DNA of 64,000 bases. It comes from Promicromonospora iranensis. GTDB taxonomy: Bacteria > Actinomycetota > Actinomycetes > Actinomycetales > Cellulomonadaceae. The stretch is taken from NCBI RefSeq assembly GCF_028994805.1, contig NZ_JAJQQP010000018.1:1-64000 (forward strand), in the 5' to 3' direction. Of the stretch, positions 17,270 through 25,712 are shown in pieces. The position numbers and the translations under genes were made by a program. The notes beneath the pieces were generated by a model that was not told where the DNA came from, did no database searches, and worked only from the letters and a program-made list of their open reading frames with translations. Positions within the stretch are counted from its first letter, which is position 1. Each line of letters opens with the position of its first letter.

Positions 17270-19116
17270 TGGCCGGTCGTACCAGCAGGGACGGCACCTA
17301 CGTCCCCGAGGGCATCGCGGACGAGTTCACGCAGGGGGAGCCGGCCCGGGGTGCGCCGTCGTCGGGCGACAAGGACCAGAAGCCGAACCGGCCCAACGCC
17401 CCCGCGCTGGGCCTGGTGGGCACGCTCCGCTGGATGTGGCGGCAGCTCACCTCCATGCGCGTGGCACTCATGCTCCTCATGCTGCTCGCTGTCGCGGCCG
17501 TGCCGGGGTCGGTGCTGCCGCAGCGCAACCAGGACGCGGCAGCCGTGATCGAGTACCTCGCCGACCACCCGACGGCGGGGGAGTGGCTCGACAAGGCCGG
17601 GTTCTTCGACGTCTACACGTCGGTCTGGTTCTCCGCGATCTACATCCTGCTGTTCGTGTCGCTGGTGGGCTGCATCCTGCCGCGCTCCATGGCGCACTAC
17701 CGCGCCCTGCGCGGCCGCCCGCCGCGCGTGCCGTCGCGGTTCAACCGGTTCCCCGCCAAGGCCTTCGCGACCACCGACGCCTCGCCCGAGGAGGCGGCCG
17801 ACGCCGTGGCCGCCCGCCTGCGCGGCAAGGTCTCCTGGCTGCCCACGTTCCGCGTGGACCGGGGTGCGGAGCCCGCGCGGGGTGCCCGTGGAGCGTCGGG
17901 CCGGAGCGAGCTTGCGAGCGCAGGGCCGGAGCGACCATCGGGACAGCCGTCGGCCACCGTCAGCGCCGAGCGCGGGTACCTGCGCGAGACCGGCAACCTG
18001 GTGTTCCACCTGGCGCTGGTCGGTCTGCTCGTGTCGGTGGCGACCGGCCAGCTGCTGCACTACCGCGGCCAGGCGATCGTCACCGAGGGGCGCGGGTTCG
18101 CGAACGCCGTCGTGGACTACGACACGTTCGAGAAGGGCGCCTGGTTCCGGCCCGAGTCGCTGGTGCCGTTCTCGATGACGCTCGACCGGTTCGTGTCGGA
18201 GTTCGCGAGCGACACCGTGGCCTTCGCGCAGGCGCGCGACTTCACGGCGCACGTGACCGTGACCGAGCCCTCCGGCGAGCAGCGGCCCGAGATCGTGAAG
18301 GTGAACCACCCGCTGGTCGTCGACGGCGCCAAGATCTACCTGCAGGGCAACGGGTTCGCGCCGGACATCACGGTGCGGGACGCCGAGGGCGAGGTCGCCT
18401 TCTCCGGGCGCGTCACGTTCATCCCGCAGGACACGATGTACACGTCGCGCGGCGTGGTGAAGGTGCCGGACGTGGCCCCCGGGCTCGACCAGATCGGGCT
18501 GGTGGGCTACTTCCTGCCGACCGCCGAGGTCGATCCCGACGGGTCCGCCCGCTCGGCGTTCCCGCAGCCCGTCGACCCGCTGCTCGTGCTCGAGGTGTAC
18601 ACGGGCGACCTGGGGCTCGACGAGGGCGCCCCGCAGAACGTGTACGAGCTCGACACGGCGTCGCTCACCCCCGCCGTCGACGAGTCCGGCGAGCGGGTCA
18701 AGGTGCTGGCCCGTCCCGGCGAGACGGTGGACCTGCCGGACGGGCTCGGCACCCTGACCCTCGGTGAGGAGCTGCCGCGCTACGTGGCGCTCGACCTGCG
18801 GCACGACCCCTCGCTCGGGTTCGTGCTGGTGTTCTCGCTGCTCGCGCTCGGCGGGCTCACCGTCTCGCTCTTCACGCCACGGCGGCGCGTCTGGGCGCGA
18901 GCGTACGTGGCGCAGGATGGGGCTACCGTGGTCGAGGTCGCAGGGCTTGCCCGCGGGGACGACGCCGGCCTGCAGGCCGAGGTCGACCGCGCGCTGGCGG
19001 CGGTGCCCCGAGGAGTGGAACGACCAGATGGGGCGGACACGTCCGCCGAGACGTCGGCGGCCGCACGCCGACAGGCACGGGAACCGCGTGTCGAGACCGG
19101 ATCGGAAGAGGACTGA
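17269..19116 (+). CDS. resB: Cytochrome c biogenesis protein ResB
   Basis: A 615-residue membrane protein, one half of the system II heme exporter/ligase. The N-terminal tail (about 50 residues) is hydrophilic; transmembrane segments follow at MRVALMLLMLLAVAAVPGSVLPQ, SAIYILLFVSLVGCILPRSMAHYRALRG and NLVFHLALVGLLVSVATGQLLHYRG, then a large extracytoplasmic domain and a last segment (GFVLVFSLLALGGLTVSLF). Residues about 203-228 (ARGARGASGRSELASAGPER) are not typical of ResB and coincide with a DNA repeat. Confidence 0.94.
   Translation: MAGRTSRDGTYVPEGIADEFTQGEPARGAPSSGDKDQKPNRPNAPALGLVGTLRWMWRQLTSMRVALMLLMLLAVAAVPGSVLPQRNQDAAAVIEYLADHPTAGEWLDKAGFFDVYTSVWFSAIYILLFVSLVGCILPRSMAHYRALRGRPPRVPSRFNRFPAKAFATTDASPEEAADAVAARLRGKVSWLPTFRVDRGAEPARGARGASGRSELASAGPERPSGQPSATVSAERGYLRETGNLVFHLALVGLLVSVATGQLLHYRGQAIVTEGRGFANAVVDYDTFEKGAWFRPESLVPFSMTLDRFVSEFASDTVAFAQARDFTAHVTVTEPSGEQRPEIVKVNHPLVVDGAKIYLQGNGFAPDITVRDAEGEVAFSGRVTFIPQDTMYTSRGVVKVPDVAPGLDQIGLVGYFLPTAEVDPDGSARSAFPQPVDPLLVLEVYTGDLGLDEGAPQNVYELDTASLTPAVDESGERVKVLARPGETVDLPDGLGTLTLGEELPRYVALDLRHDPSLGFVLVFSLLALGGLTVSLFTPRRRVWARAYVAQDGATVVEVAGLARGDDAGLQAEVDRALAAVPRGVERPDGADTSAETSAAARRQAREPRVETGSEED
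17898..17934. repeat. Repeat inserted in frame in resB
   Basis: The 12-mer GGGCCGGAGCGA occurs at 17898-17909 and 17923-17934, flanking GCTTGCGAGCGCA. It encodes part of a Gly/Arg/Ser-rich stretch in a loop of ResB. The composition suggests a small dispersed element that entered in frame. Confidence 0.6.
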
Positions 19117-19118
19117 AC

Positions 19119-20102
19119 ATGGAGCTGGCAAACCTCAGTGTGCTGCTCGTCTGGGGCGCGGCGACGGCCCTCGCCGTCGCGCTCGTCGCGTTCGCGGTGG
19201 ACCTGTCGCGCCTGTCGGGTGCCAAGGTCGACGCGCGGGACGCGGCACGGACCCGCGACACGGTGGCCGTGGGCACCGGCGGCCCCGTCGAGGATGCCCC
19301 GGTCGATGCGCCCGAGGACGCCCCCGCGGCCCCTGGGCCGGTGAACCGCAGGCTCGCCGGTGTCGGCATGTCCGTGACCTGGCTGGCCACCGCGCTGCTG
19401 CTCGTCGCGATCGTGCTGCGCGGTATCGCCGCCGGCCGCGCGCCGTGGGCCAACATGTACGAGTTCGCGCTGGTCGGCACGTTCGTGGCCGTCGCGGTGT
19501 TCGCCGCGGTCAGCACCCGGCGCGACGTGCGGTTCCTCGGGGCCTTCGTGACCGGGATCAGCGTGCTCTTCCTCGTGCTGGCGCAGCAGCAGTTCTTCGT
19601 GGCGGCCACGGGTGTGCAGCCCGCCCTGCAGAAGTACTGGCTGGTGATCCACGTCGGCGTCGCCATCTGCGCGACGGGTATCTTCACGGTCGCCTTCGTG
19701 ACCTCGGTGCTGCAGCTCCTGCGGGACGGCCGGGACAACGGCTCGGTGATGCTGGGCAGCCGGCACTGGGGCTGGCTCGACCACACGCCGGCGCCGTCGG
19801 CGCTGGAGTCGCTCTCGTTCCGGCTGAACTCGGTCGCGTTCGTGCTGTGGACCTTCACCCTCATCGGCGGTGCCATCTGGGCCGAGGACGCCTGGGGCCG
19901 GTACTGGGGCTGGGACCCCAAGGAGGTCTGGACCTTCATCGCGTGGGTGGTCTATGCGGCCTACCTGCACGCGCGCACCACGCGCGGCTGGTCCGGGACC
20001 CGTGCCGCATGGTTCGTCGTGGCCGGCTACGCGTGCGTGCTGTTCAACTTCACCGGCGTGAACCTGATCTTCAACGGAAAGCACTCGTACTCGGGCCTGT
20101 GA
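19119..20102 (+). CDS. ccsB: Cytochrome c biogenesis protein CcsB (ResC)
   Basis: A 327-residue integral membrane protein that with ResB delivers and ligates heme to apocytochrome c outside the membrane. The heme-handling WWD-like motif is WGRYWGWDPKEVWTFIAW, followed by YAAYLHARTTRGW. Conserved histidines flank it (VIHVGVAICATG; the late FTGVN region). An acidic-proline linker (residues 50-75) follows the first transmembrane helix. It lies 2 bases after resB. Confidence 0.95.
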   Translation: MELANLSVLLVWGAATALAVALVAFAVDLSRLSGAKVDARDAARTRDTVAVGTGGPVEDAPVDAPEDAPAAPGPVNRRLAGVGMSVTWLATALLLVAIVLRGIAAGRAPWANMYEFALVGTFVAVAVFAAVSTRRDVRFLGAFVTGISVLFLVLAQQQFFVAATGVQPALQKYWLVIHVGVAICATGIFTVAFVTSVLQLLRDGRDNGSVMLGSRHWGWLDHTPAPSALESLSFRLNSVAFVLWTFTLIGGAIWAEDAWGRYWGWDPKEVWTFIAWVVYAAYLHARTTRGWSGTRAAWFVVAGYACVLFNFTGVNLIFNGKHSYSGL

Positions 20103-20139
20103 CGAGCGGCTGCTCGTCGAAAGGTTCTGCCTAGCGATG

Positions 20140-20169
20140 GGGCCCACAACTCACGTGAGTTGTGGGCCC
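20140..20169. terminator. Perfect 30-base palindrome between ccsB and the next gene
   Basis: GGGCCCACAACTCAC (20140-20154) is followed at once by its reverse complement (20155-20169), with no spacer. It lies between convergent genes and is probably a bidirectional terminator, although a protein-binding role is not excluded. Confidence 0.7.
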
Positions 20170-20194
20170 AGCTGCTGGGCAGATGCGGGCCTTG

Positions 20195-20581
20195 TCAGCT
20201 CTCCGACTCGTCGTCCTTGGCCTCCTGGTGACCGCGCGCCTCGCGCTCGCGCTTGCGCTTCTCCTGCTCGAGCCGCCAGAGGAATTCGGGGTCGTCGTCA
20301 GGGGCGACAGGGCCGGAGGGACGGCGCGGGCCGGGGCGGGTCGGCGGTTTCGGGCGGCTGCCGCCGGGCCTGCCACCGGCCGACGGGCCGGCGCCGGACC
20401 TGCGGGCCGCGACCCGCATGACGATCCACGAGATGGCGCCCAGCAGGGGCAGCAGCACGATCAGGAGCACCCAGAGCCAGCGGGGCAGCCCGCCGCGTTC
20501 GTCCTCGTCCGCTCCCCAGACGTCGGCCAGGGCATACGCCATGAGTCCGACGACGACCAGGATCAGGAGTATGCGTGCCAT
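20195..20581 (-). CDS. Small membrane protein with PLDc_N-type domain
   Basis: A 128-residue protein with two transmembrane helices (ARILLILVVVGLMAYALADVW and LPRWLWVLLIVLLPLLGAISWIVM). The spacing and the PxxLWxLLIVLLPxxG pattern match the phospholipase D nuclease N-terminal membrane domain, found alone in many actinobacteria with unknown function. The C-terminal 65 residues are charged and Pro/Gly-rich, ending with a KRKREREARGHQE helix. Confidence 0.85.
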   Translation of the reverse strand: MARILLILVVVGLMAYALADVWGADEDERGGLPRWLWVLLIVLLPLLGAISWIVMRVAARRSGAGPSAGGRPGGSRPKPPTRPGPRRPSGPVAPDDDPEFLWRLEQEKRKREREARGHQEAKDDESES

Positions 20582-20687
20582 CCCCCCAGCCTACGGCGGG
20601 TCGGCGGCCTCGCGTGAGCCTGGAGGGTGACCTTCGCCGCGTCGCCCCTCGTCGGAGTGTGACCCAGCCGCGGCCTACCATGGGTGG

Positions 20688-20969
20688 GTGCCCCTTCTGA
20701 TCTACTCCCTGCTCCGCCTCGCGCTGTTCGGCGCGGCTCTCGGCCTGCTCTACGTGGTCGGCCTGCGGGGCTGGCTGCTCCCGATCGTGGCGGTGGTGGT
20801 AGCGCTGGCCCTGTCGTACCTGACGCTGACCAAGCCGCGGGACGCCGCCACCCGATGGATCGCCGCACGGGCCGACCGCCGTGCCGCCGAGCGCGCGGTC
20901 TTCCCGAACGTCGACGCGGACGCGGCCCACGAGGACGCACAGGTCGACCAGAGGTTCCGGACCGACTGA
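20688..20969 (+). CDS. DUF4229 domain-containing membrane protein
   Basis: A 93-residue protein with two transmembrane segments (IYSLLRLALFGAALGLLYVVG and LLPIVAVVVALALSYLTL) followed by RDAATRWIAARADRRAAE, the usual DUF4229 layout. This family often neighbours menA in actinobacteria, as here. GTG start, six bases after TACCAT (20676-20681), so probably leaderless. Only 12 bases separate its stop from that of menA. Confidence 0.88.
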   Translation: MPLLIYSLLRLALFGAALGLLYVVGLRGWLLPIVAVVVALALSYLTLTKPRDAATRWIAARADRRAAERAVFPNVDADAAHEDAQVDQRFRTD

Positions 20970-20981
20970 GTCCCGCCGGGG

Positions 20982-21851
20982 TCAGATCGAGAGCCCGAAC
21001 CAGAGCAGCAGGCCGTAGCCGAGCTCGTACAGGCCGGTGCCGGCCAGGATGGGGATCAGCAGCTTGCCGCGCGCCCCGGCGAGCACCGGGATGGCCAGCA
21101 GCATGGCCGGTCCGAGCAGGAGCAGCACGACGAGCGTCCAGGGCGCCCAGAACGCGCACACCGCGCCGAGCAGCACCGGGACCCACAGCATCGCGACGTA
21201 GGCCCGGCGGGCGCGGTGGTCGCCGAGCCGCACGGCCAGGGTGCGCTTTCCGGCCAGCACGTCGGTCGGGATGTCGCGCAGGTTGTTCACCATGAGCAGA
21301 GCGCAGGCGATGAGGCCCACCCCGACGGCGCCGAGCACCGCCGGCCAGGTGATGCGGTCGGCCTGCGTGTACGTGGTGCCGAGCACCGCGACGAGGCCGA
21401 AGAAGACGAACACGGCGATCTCGCCCAGCCCGCGGTACCCGTACGGCGTCTTGCCGCCCGTGTAGTACCAGGCGGCCGCGACGCACACCGCGCCCACCGC
21501 GAGCAGCCACCAGTGGCCCGAGACCGCGCTGAGCGCCAGCCCGAGCACCGCCGCGACACCGAACGCCGCGAACGCCGCGCCCTTCACGGCGCCCGGGGCG
21601 GCGGCGCCGGATGCCGTCAGCCGCATCGGGCCCACCCGGTCGAGGTCGGTCCCGCGCACGCCGTCCGAGTAGTCGTTGGCGAAGTTGACGCCGATCTGCA
21701 GCGCGAGGGCGACACCGAGCGCGAGCAGTGCGGGCAGCCAGGCGTACGAGTCGACCTGGGCGGCCGCGCCGGTGCCGATCATGACCGGGGCCGCCGCCGC
21801 CGGCAACGTGCGGGGCCGGGCCCCGGAGATCCACTCGGCGGCAGTCGCCAT
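20982..21851 (-). CDS. menA: 1,4-dihydroxy-2-naphthoate polyprenyltransferase
   Basis: A 289-residue UbiA-family enzyme that attaches the polyprenyl tail to DHNA to give demethylmenaquinone. The diphosphate-binding motif is NFANDYSDGVRGTDLDRVGPMR; the second acidic motif region is NNLRDIPTDVLAGKRTLAVRLGD. About eight transmembrane helices are predicted by eye. AAGGAC precedes the ATG. It lies 85 bases downstream of menE on the same strand; a small hairpin (CGCCAGG 21894-21900 with 21919-21925) sits in that gap. Confidence 0.95.
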   Translation of the reverse strand: MATAAEWISGARPRTLPAAAAPVMIGTGAAAQVDSYAWLPALLALGVALALQIGVNFANDYSDGVRGTDLDRVGPMRLTASGAAAPGAVKGAAFAAFGVAAVLGLALSAVSGHWWLLAVGAVCVAAAWYYTGGKTPYGYRGLGEIAVFVFFGLVAVLGTTYTQADRITWPAVLGAVGVGLIACALLMVNNLRDIPTDVLAGKRTLAVRLGDHRARRAYVAMLWVPVLLGAVCAFWAPWTLVVLLLLGPAMLLAIPVLAGARGKLLIPILAGTGLYELGYGLLLWFGLSI

Positions 21852-21936
21852 CAGCGTGTCCTTCGTTCGTGGGGTGCGTCTGGTTGCTCAAGACGCCAGG
21901 TCCGGGCCTGTGCGCGGTCCTGGCGGAGGAACGAAG

Positions 21937-23193
21937 TCATGGTCGCACGGGTTCCCCGGCCGCCTCCCGCTCGGCCCGCACGACGGCGTCCCGCACCGCC
22001 CGGCGGTCCGTCTTGCCGGGGCCGCGGGTCGGCAGAGCCGTCGTGACGTACACACGGCGCGGCGCGCTCGGCGCCCCCAGCCGCCGCCCTATGGCGGAGC
22101 GCAGCCCGGCGAGCAGCTGACCGCCGTCGGCGAGGCTCGTCGCCGCCGACGGTTCGGGCGTGTCCGGCGTCCGGCCGGCGGCCCCGATCACGACGACCGC
22201 GACGACCGCCTGGCCCCACTCGGCATCGGGCACGCCGACGACGCAGGACTCACCCGGGGTGCCGAGGCCCGCGAGGTGCTCGGCGATCGCGTCCTCGACG
22301 GCCGCCGGGGCGACGTTGACCCCGCCGGTGAGGATGACGTCGTCCGCGCGACCAAGGATCGTGAGCCGGCCGTCGCCCAGGCGGCCGAGGTCCGAGGTGC
22401 GGAACCAGCGGGTGCCGTCGAGGTCCGTGCGAAAGGCGGCGGCGGTCGCCTCGGGGTCGCCCACGTAGCCCTCGGCGAGCATCGGGCCGGACAGCTCGAC
22501 GACGCCCGTCCCGGGCCCGGCGTCGGACCCGGCGCCGGCCAACCGGACGCGCACGCCGTCCAGCGGCACGCCGTCGTACACGCAGCCGCCGCTCGTCTCG
22601 GACATGCCATAGGTGGTGACGACGCGGACCCCGGCGGAGCGGGCACGGGCCAGCAGCGGTGCCGGTGCGGCGGCACCGCCGACGAGCACGGCGTCGAACC
22701 GGGCGAGGGCGTCGAGGCCGGCGCCGGCGCCGTCGTCGGCTGCCGCGACCAGGCGGTGCAGCTGGGTGGGGACCAGCGAGACGTACGCGCGTCCACCCTG
22801 CGCGGCGGCGAAGTCGGTGGCGATGGCCGCGAACCCTGCCGCGGTGAAGTGGTCGAGCGTGTCCGGGTGCACCTCGCGGCCCGACACGAGGGAGCGGGTG
22901 ATGACCTGGACCCCCGCGACGTGGGTGGGCGGCAGCACGAGCAGCCAGCGTCCGGGGCCACCGAGCCGTTCGTGGGTGGCCTCGGCGGAGGCACGCAGGG
23001 CGTCGGCACTCAGCGCCACCTCACGGGCGTTTCCCGTGGAACCGGAGGTCCGCAGGACGAGCGCAGTGCCGGGCGGCAGGTCGGCGTCGGACAGCCGGGG
23101 CTGCGGGGCGTACGCCGGGCCGCCGTCGAGGGCGTCCCGGACGGCGCGCGCGACGCCGCTCACAAGGGCGGGCAAGGGGTCGGTCGAGGCCAC
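21937..23193 (-). CDS. menE: o-Succinylbenzoate-CoA ligase
   Basis: A 418-residue AMP-forming ligase, shorter than most acyl-CoA ligases but normal for actinobacterial MenE. The AMP-binding loop is LRTSGSTGNAREV, then TYGMSETSGGCVYDG, the WFRTSDLGRLGDGRLTILGRADDVI hinge and the C-terminal lysine region TRGPGKTDRRAV. It activates o-succinylbenzoate for MenB. GTG start with a TCAGGAG site upstream. It diverges from the DUF3048 lipoprotein. Confidence 0.93.
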   Translation of the reverse strand: MASTDPLPALVSGVARAVRDALDGGPAYAPQPRLSDADLPPGTALVLRTSGSTGNAREVALSADALRASAEATHERLGGPGRWLLVLPPTHVAGVQVITRSLVSGREVHPDTLDHFTAAGFAAIATDFAAAQGGRAYVSLVPTQLHRLVAAADDGAGAGLDALARFDAVLVGGAAAPAPLLARARSAGVRVVTTYGMSETSGGCVYDGVPLDGVRVRLAGAGSDAGPGTGVVELSGPMLAEGYVGDPEATAAAFRTDLDGTRWFRTSDLGRLGDGRLTILGRADDVILTGGVNVAPAAVEDAIAEHLAGLGTPGESCVVGVPDAEWGQAVVAVVVIGAAGRTPDTPEPSAATSLADGGQLLAGLRSAIGRRLGAPSAPRRVYVTTALPTRGPGKTDRRAVRDAVVRAEREAAGEPVRP

Positions 23194-23306
23194 CTCCTGA
23201 GAGTAAGCGCGTCCGGCGAGCGCGGGACTACCGTGTCGGTAGGGTGTGCGCCACGCGGGACGGCTCCAGGGAAGGCCCGGGGTCGAGTGCCGGCGGAGGA
23301 GGTGGC

Positions 23307-24386
23307 ATGACGACGTGCTGGACGACGGTCGTGCGGGCCACGGCGGCGGCGCTGGCGATGGTGCTGGCGCTGGCGGCCTGCGGGCCCGACCGCCCCGAGG
23401 AACCCGAACCGACCCCCACCACCACCGTCGACGCCCCCGTCCGGGGTGACCGGAACGGGCCGCCGAAGCCGGACGTACCGCTCGTGTGGCCGCTCACCGG
23501 CGTGCGGACGGAGAAGGTCGAGAACCGTCCGGCGGTGTCGGTCAAGATCGAGAACGCGGTCGAGGCCCGGCCCCAGCGTGGCCTCGTGGAGGCCGACATC
23601 GTCTGGGAGGAGGTGGTCGAGGGCGGCATCACCCGGTTCGTGGCGACCTATCACTCGAAGATCCCGGACGCCGTGGAGCCGGTGCGCTCCGTGCGGCCGA
23701 TGGACCCCGCGATCGTGGCGCCGCTCGACGGCATCCTGGCGTTCTCGGGCGGGCAGGGGCCGTTCATCGCCGCGATCGAGCGGGAGGGCACCCAGACGGT
23801 CATCATGGACGACGGCGACCCCGGCTTCACACGCGATCCCGGCCGGGTGGCGCCGCACAACGTGATCGGGAGCGTCCCGACGTTCCTGGAGCAGGCCGAC
23901 GGGCGGCGGACGAGCCCCCCGCCCGCGCAGTTCGAGTACGCGCGGAAGCCGGGCGAAGGATCGGCGCCGCGGGCCGGGAAGCCCGCGCGGGAGGTGGACG
24001 TACGGCTGTCGCGCGCCCAACGCACCGTCTGGACATGGGACGCGGAGAACAAGCGGTACCTGCGCAGCGAGGGTTTGGCGGCGTCCGTCGCGGCGGACGG
24101 CCGACGGCACTCCGCCCGGAACGTGCTGGTGCTGGCCACCGAGGTGTTCAACACCAAGTGGGTGGACCCGTCCGGTGCCCCCGTCCCCGAGCACCGGCTC
24201 GCCGAGCGGACGGGCGAGGGCACGCTGGTCTCCATGGGGCGCAGCATCCCGGTGCGCTGGTCGAAGAAGGACCACCAGGCGCCGATCGTGCTCAGGACGC
24301 CCAACGGCAAGGAAGCGCTGCTCGACCCGGGCAACACGTGGATCGAGCTGGTTCCGCGCGGCACGGGGAGCTGGACGCCGCGCTGA
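23307..24386 (+). CDS. DUF3048 domain-containing lipoprotein (YerB-like)
   Basis: A 359-residue exported lipoprotein. The signal ends MVLALAACGPDRPEEPEPTPTTT with lipobox LAAC. The body matches DUF3048: WPLTGVRTEKVENRPAVSVKIENAVEARPQRGLVEADIVWEEVVEGGITRFVATYHS at the N-terminal domain, and VLVLATEVFNT plus WSKKDHQAPIVLRTPNGKEALLDPGNTWIELVP at the C-terminal one. Function is unknown. The ATG at 23307 has GGAGGAGG at 23295-23302. Confidence 0.9.
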   Translation: MTTCWTTVVRATAAALAMVLALAACGPDRPEEPEPTPTTTVDAPVRGDRNGPPKPDVPLVWPLTGVRTEKVENRPAVSVKIENAVEARPQRGLVEADIVWEEVVEGGITRFVATYHSKIPDAVEPVRSVRPMDPAIVAPLDGILAFSGGQGPFIAAIEREGTQTVIMDDGDPGFTRDPGRVAPHNVIGSVPTFLEQADGRRTSPPPAQFEYARKPGEGSAPRAGKPAREVDVRLSRAQRTVWTWDAENKRYLRSEGLAASVAADGRRHSARNVLVLATEVFNTKWVDPSGAPVPEHRLAERTGEGTLVSMGRSIPVRWSKKDHQAPIVLRTPNGKEALLDPGNTWIELVPRGTGSWTPR

Positions 24387-24503
24387 CGGGTCGGCGGGCG
24401 CCCGATGAGAGACCCCTCATCGCGGTCTCATGACGGCTTCATGGCGGCGCAGTTGAGTGACGGTGTTGCACCGTCCGTCCCTCGACACGAAACCGTGGCT
24501 GCC

Positions 24504-25712
24504 ATGAGCATTCTCGACACGTCCCCTGGCTTGCGCGGCTACGCTCCGCGCCCTGTGGCCACCCCGCTGCGGGCTGACGTCGCCGGTGTGGCGTCGCGAA
24601 CGCCCGACCCGCTCGTGCGTCGTCTGCTGCGTGCCAAGAAGGCCTACTCCACGCGGTTCGTCGCCGCGGCGATCGAGGCGGATCCTGCCGCGTTCGGCCT
24701 GGTCACGGACCTGGCGCACCCACCACGGCCCGGCGACGTCGTCCTGGCCCGGGTGGTGACGATCGGTCAGCACAAGCGGCTCGAGTCGCCGGTGTCCCGC
24801 CGGCAGATCCTGTTCGAGGGCGACGAGATCGTCGTCTCCTACGGGTCACGTTATGCGGCGGACCAGTTCCACGCGGTCATCCCGGAAGATCTGGGGCCGT
24901 GCCATCTCGCCGCGGGCGGCGGGCTCGCCTCGCGGGTGGTCGACCAGCACGCGTCGATCCAGGACGCCACCGTGATCGAGCCGATCGGGCTGCTCTCCCG
25001 CGCGAACCGGGTGGTGAACCTGTCGGCCTTCGCGCCGCACCCGGTGCGCGCGGCATCGCGGGTCCGGGGTGCGGCGTCGCGGGTCCCGGTCGTCGCGGTG
25101 GTCGGCACGTCGATGAACTCCGGCAAGTCCACCGTGCTGGCCTGCCTCGCCCGCGGTCTCACCGCGGCCGGCCTGACCGTCCATGCGGGCAAGGCGACCG
25201 GCACGGGTGCGGGCAACGACGCGAACCACTACACCGACGCGGGTGCGGCCCGCGTCGTCGACTTCACCGACTTCGGCCTGCCCAGCACGTTCGGCCTGTC
25301 GTTCGAGGAAGTCCGTGACGTGTTCGCGACGATGACCGACGTGCTGGCGTCCCCGGCGGGGCACGGTGCGCCGGACGTCGTGCTGGTCGAGATCGCCGAC
25401 GGCATCTTCCAGGGCGACACGAGCCGCCTCCTCACGGACGCCGCGTTCCGTTCGGTGGTGGACCGGGTCGTGTTCGCCGCAGGCGACGCGCTGGGCGCGA
25501 GCGGCGGGATCGCGGCGCTCGGTGCCCTCGGCTGCCTGCCGTCCGTGGTGTCCGGGGTGCTCACGGCCTCACCGCTCGCCACCGCCGAGGCACGTGCGGC
25601 GCTCGACGTCGAGGTGGTGCCGACCTTCGACCTCTGCCTGCCGTCCGTCGCGCTGACCGCGGCGGGCCTGGCTCCCGCCGGGCGCACGGGTGCCGGGCAT
25701 GCGGTCGCCTGA
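24504..25712 (+). CDS. P-loop protein with DUF1611-like C-terminal domain
   Basis: A 402-residue protein from the ATG at 24504. Residues 1-185 form a domain I do not recognise well (GDVVLARVVTIGQHKRLESP, then EDLGPCHLAAGGGLASRVV). Residues about 195-395 are a P-loop domain: VGTSMNSGKSTVLACLARGL, KATGTGAGND, VDFTDFGLPSTFGLS, VLVEIADGIFQGDTSRLL. This resembles DUF1611/MobB-like NTPases; DgcN, a D-glutamate N-acetyltransferase, carries a related domain, but that activity should not be assumed. The start is uncertain: codons at 24405 and 24441 are in frame, but AACCGT (24491-24496) with TTGCAC upstream favours a leaderless start at 24504. Its end overlaps the next gene. Confidence 0.7.
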   Translation: MSILDTSPGLRGYAPRPVATPLRADVAGVASRTPDPLVRRLLRAKKAYSTRFVAAAIEADPAAFGLVTDLAHPPRPGDVVLARVVTIGQHKRLESPVSRRQILFEGDEIVVSYGSRYAADQFHAVIPEDLGPCHLAAGGGLASRVVDQHASIQDATVIEPIGLLSRANRVVNLSAFAPHPVRAASRVRGAASRVPVVAVVGTSMNSGKSTVLACLARGLTAAGLTVHAGKATGTGAGNDANHYTDAGAARVVDFTDFGLPSTFGLSFEEVRDVFATMTDVLASPAGHGAPDVVLVEIADGIFQGDTSRLLTDAAFRSVVDRVVFAAGDALGASGGIAALGALGCLPSVVSGVLTASPLATAEARAALDVEVVPTFDLCLPSVALTAAGLAPAGRTGAGHAVA

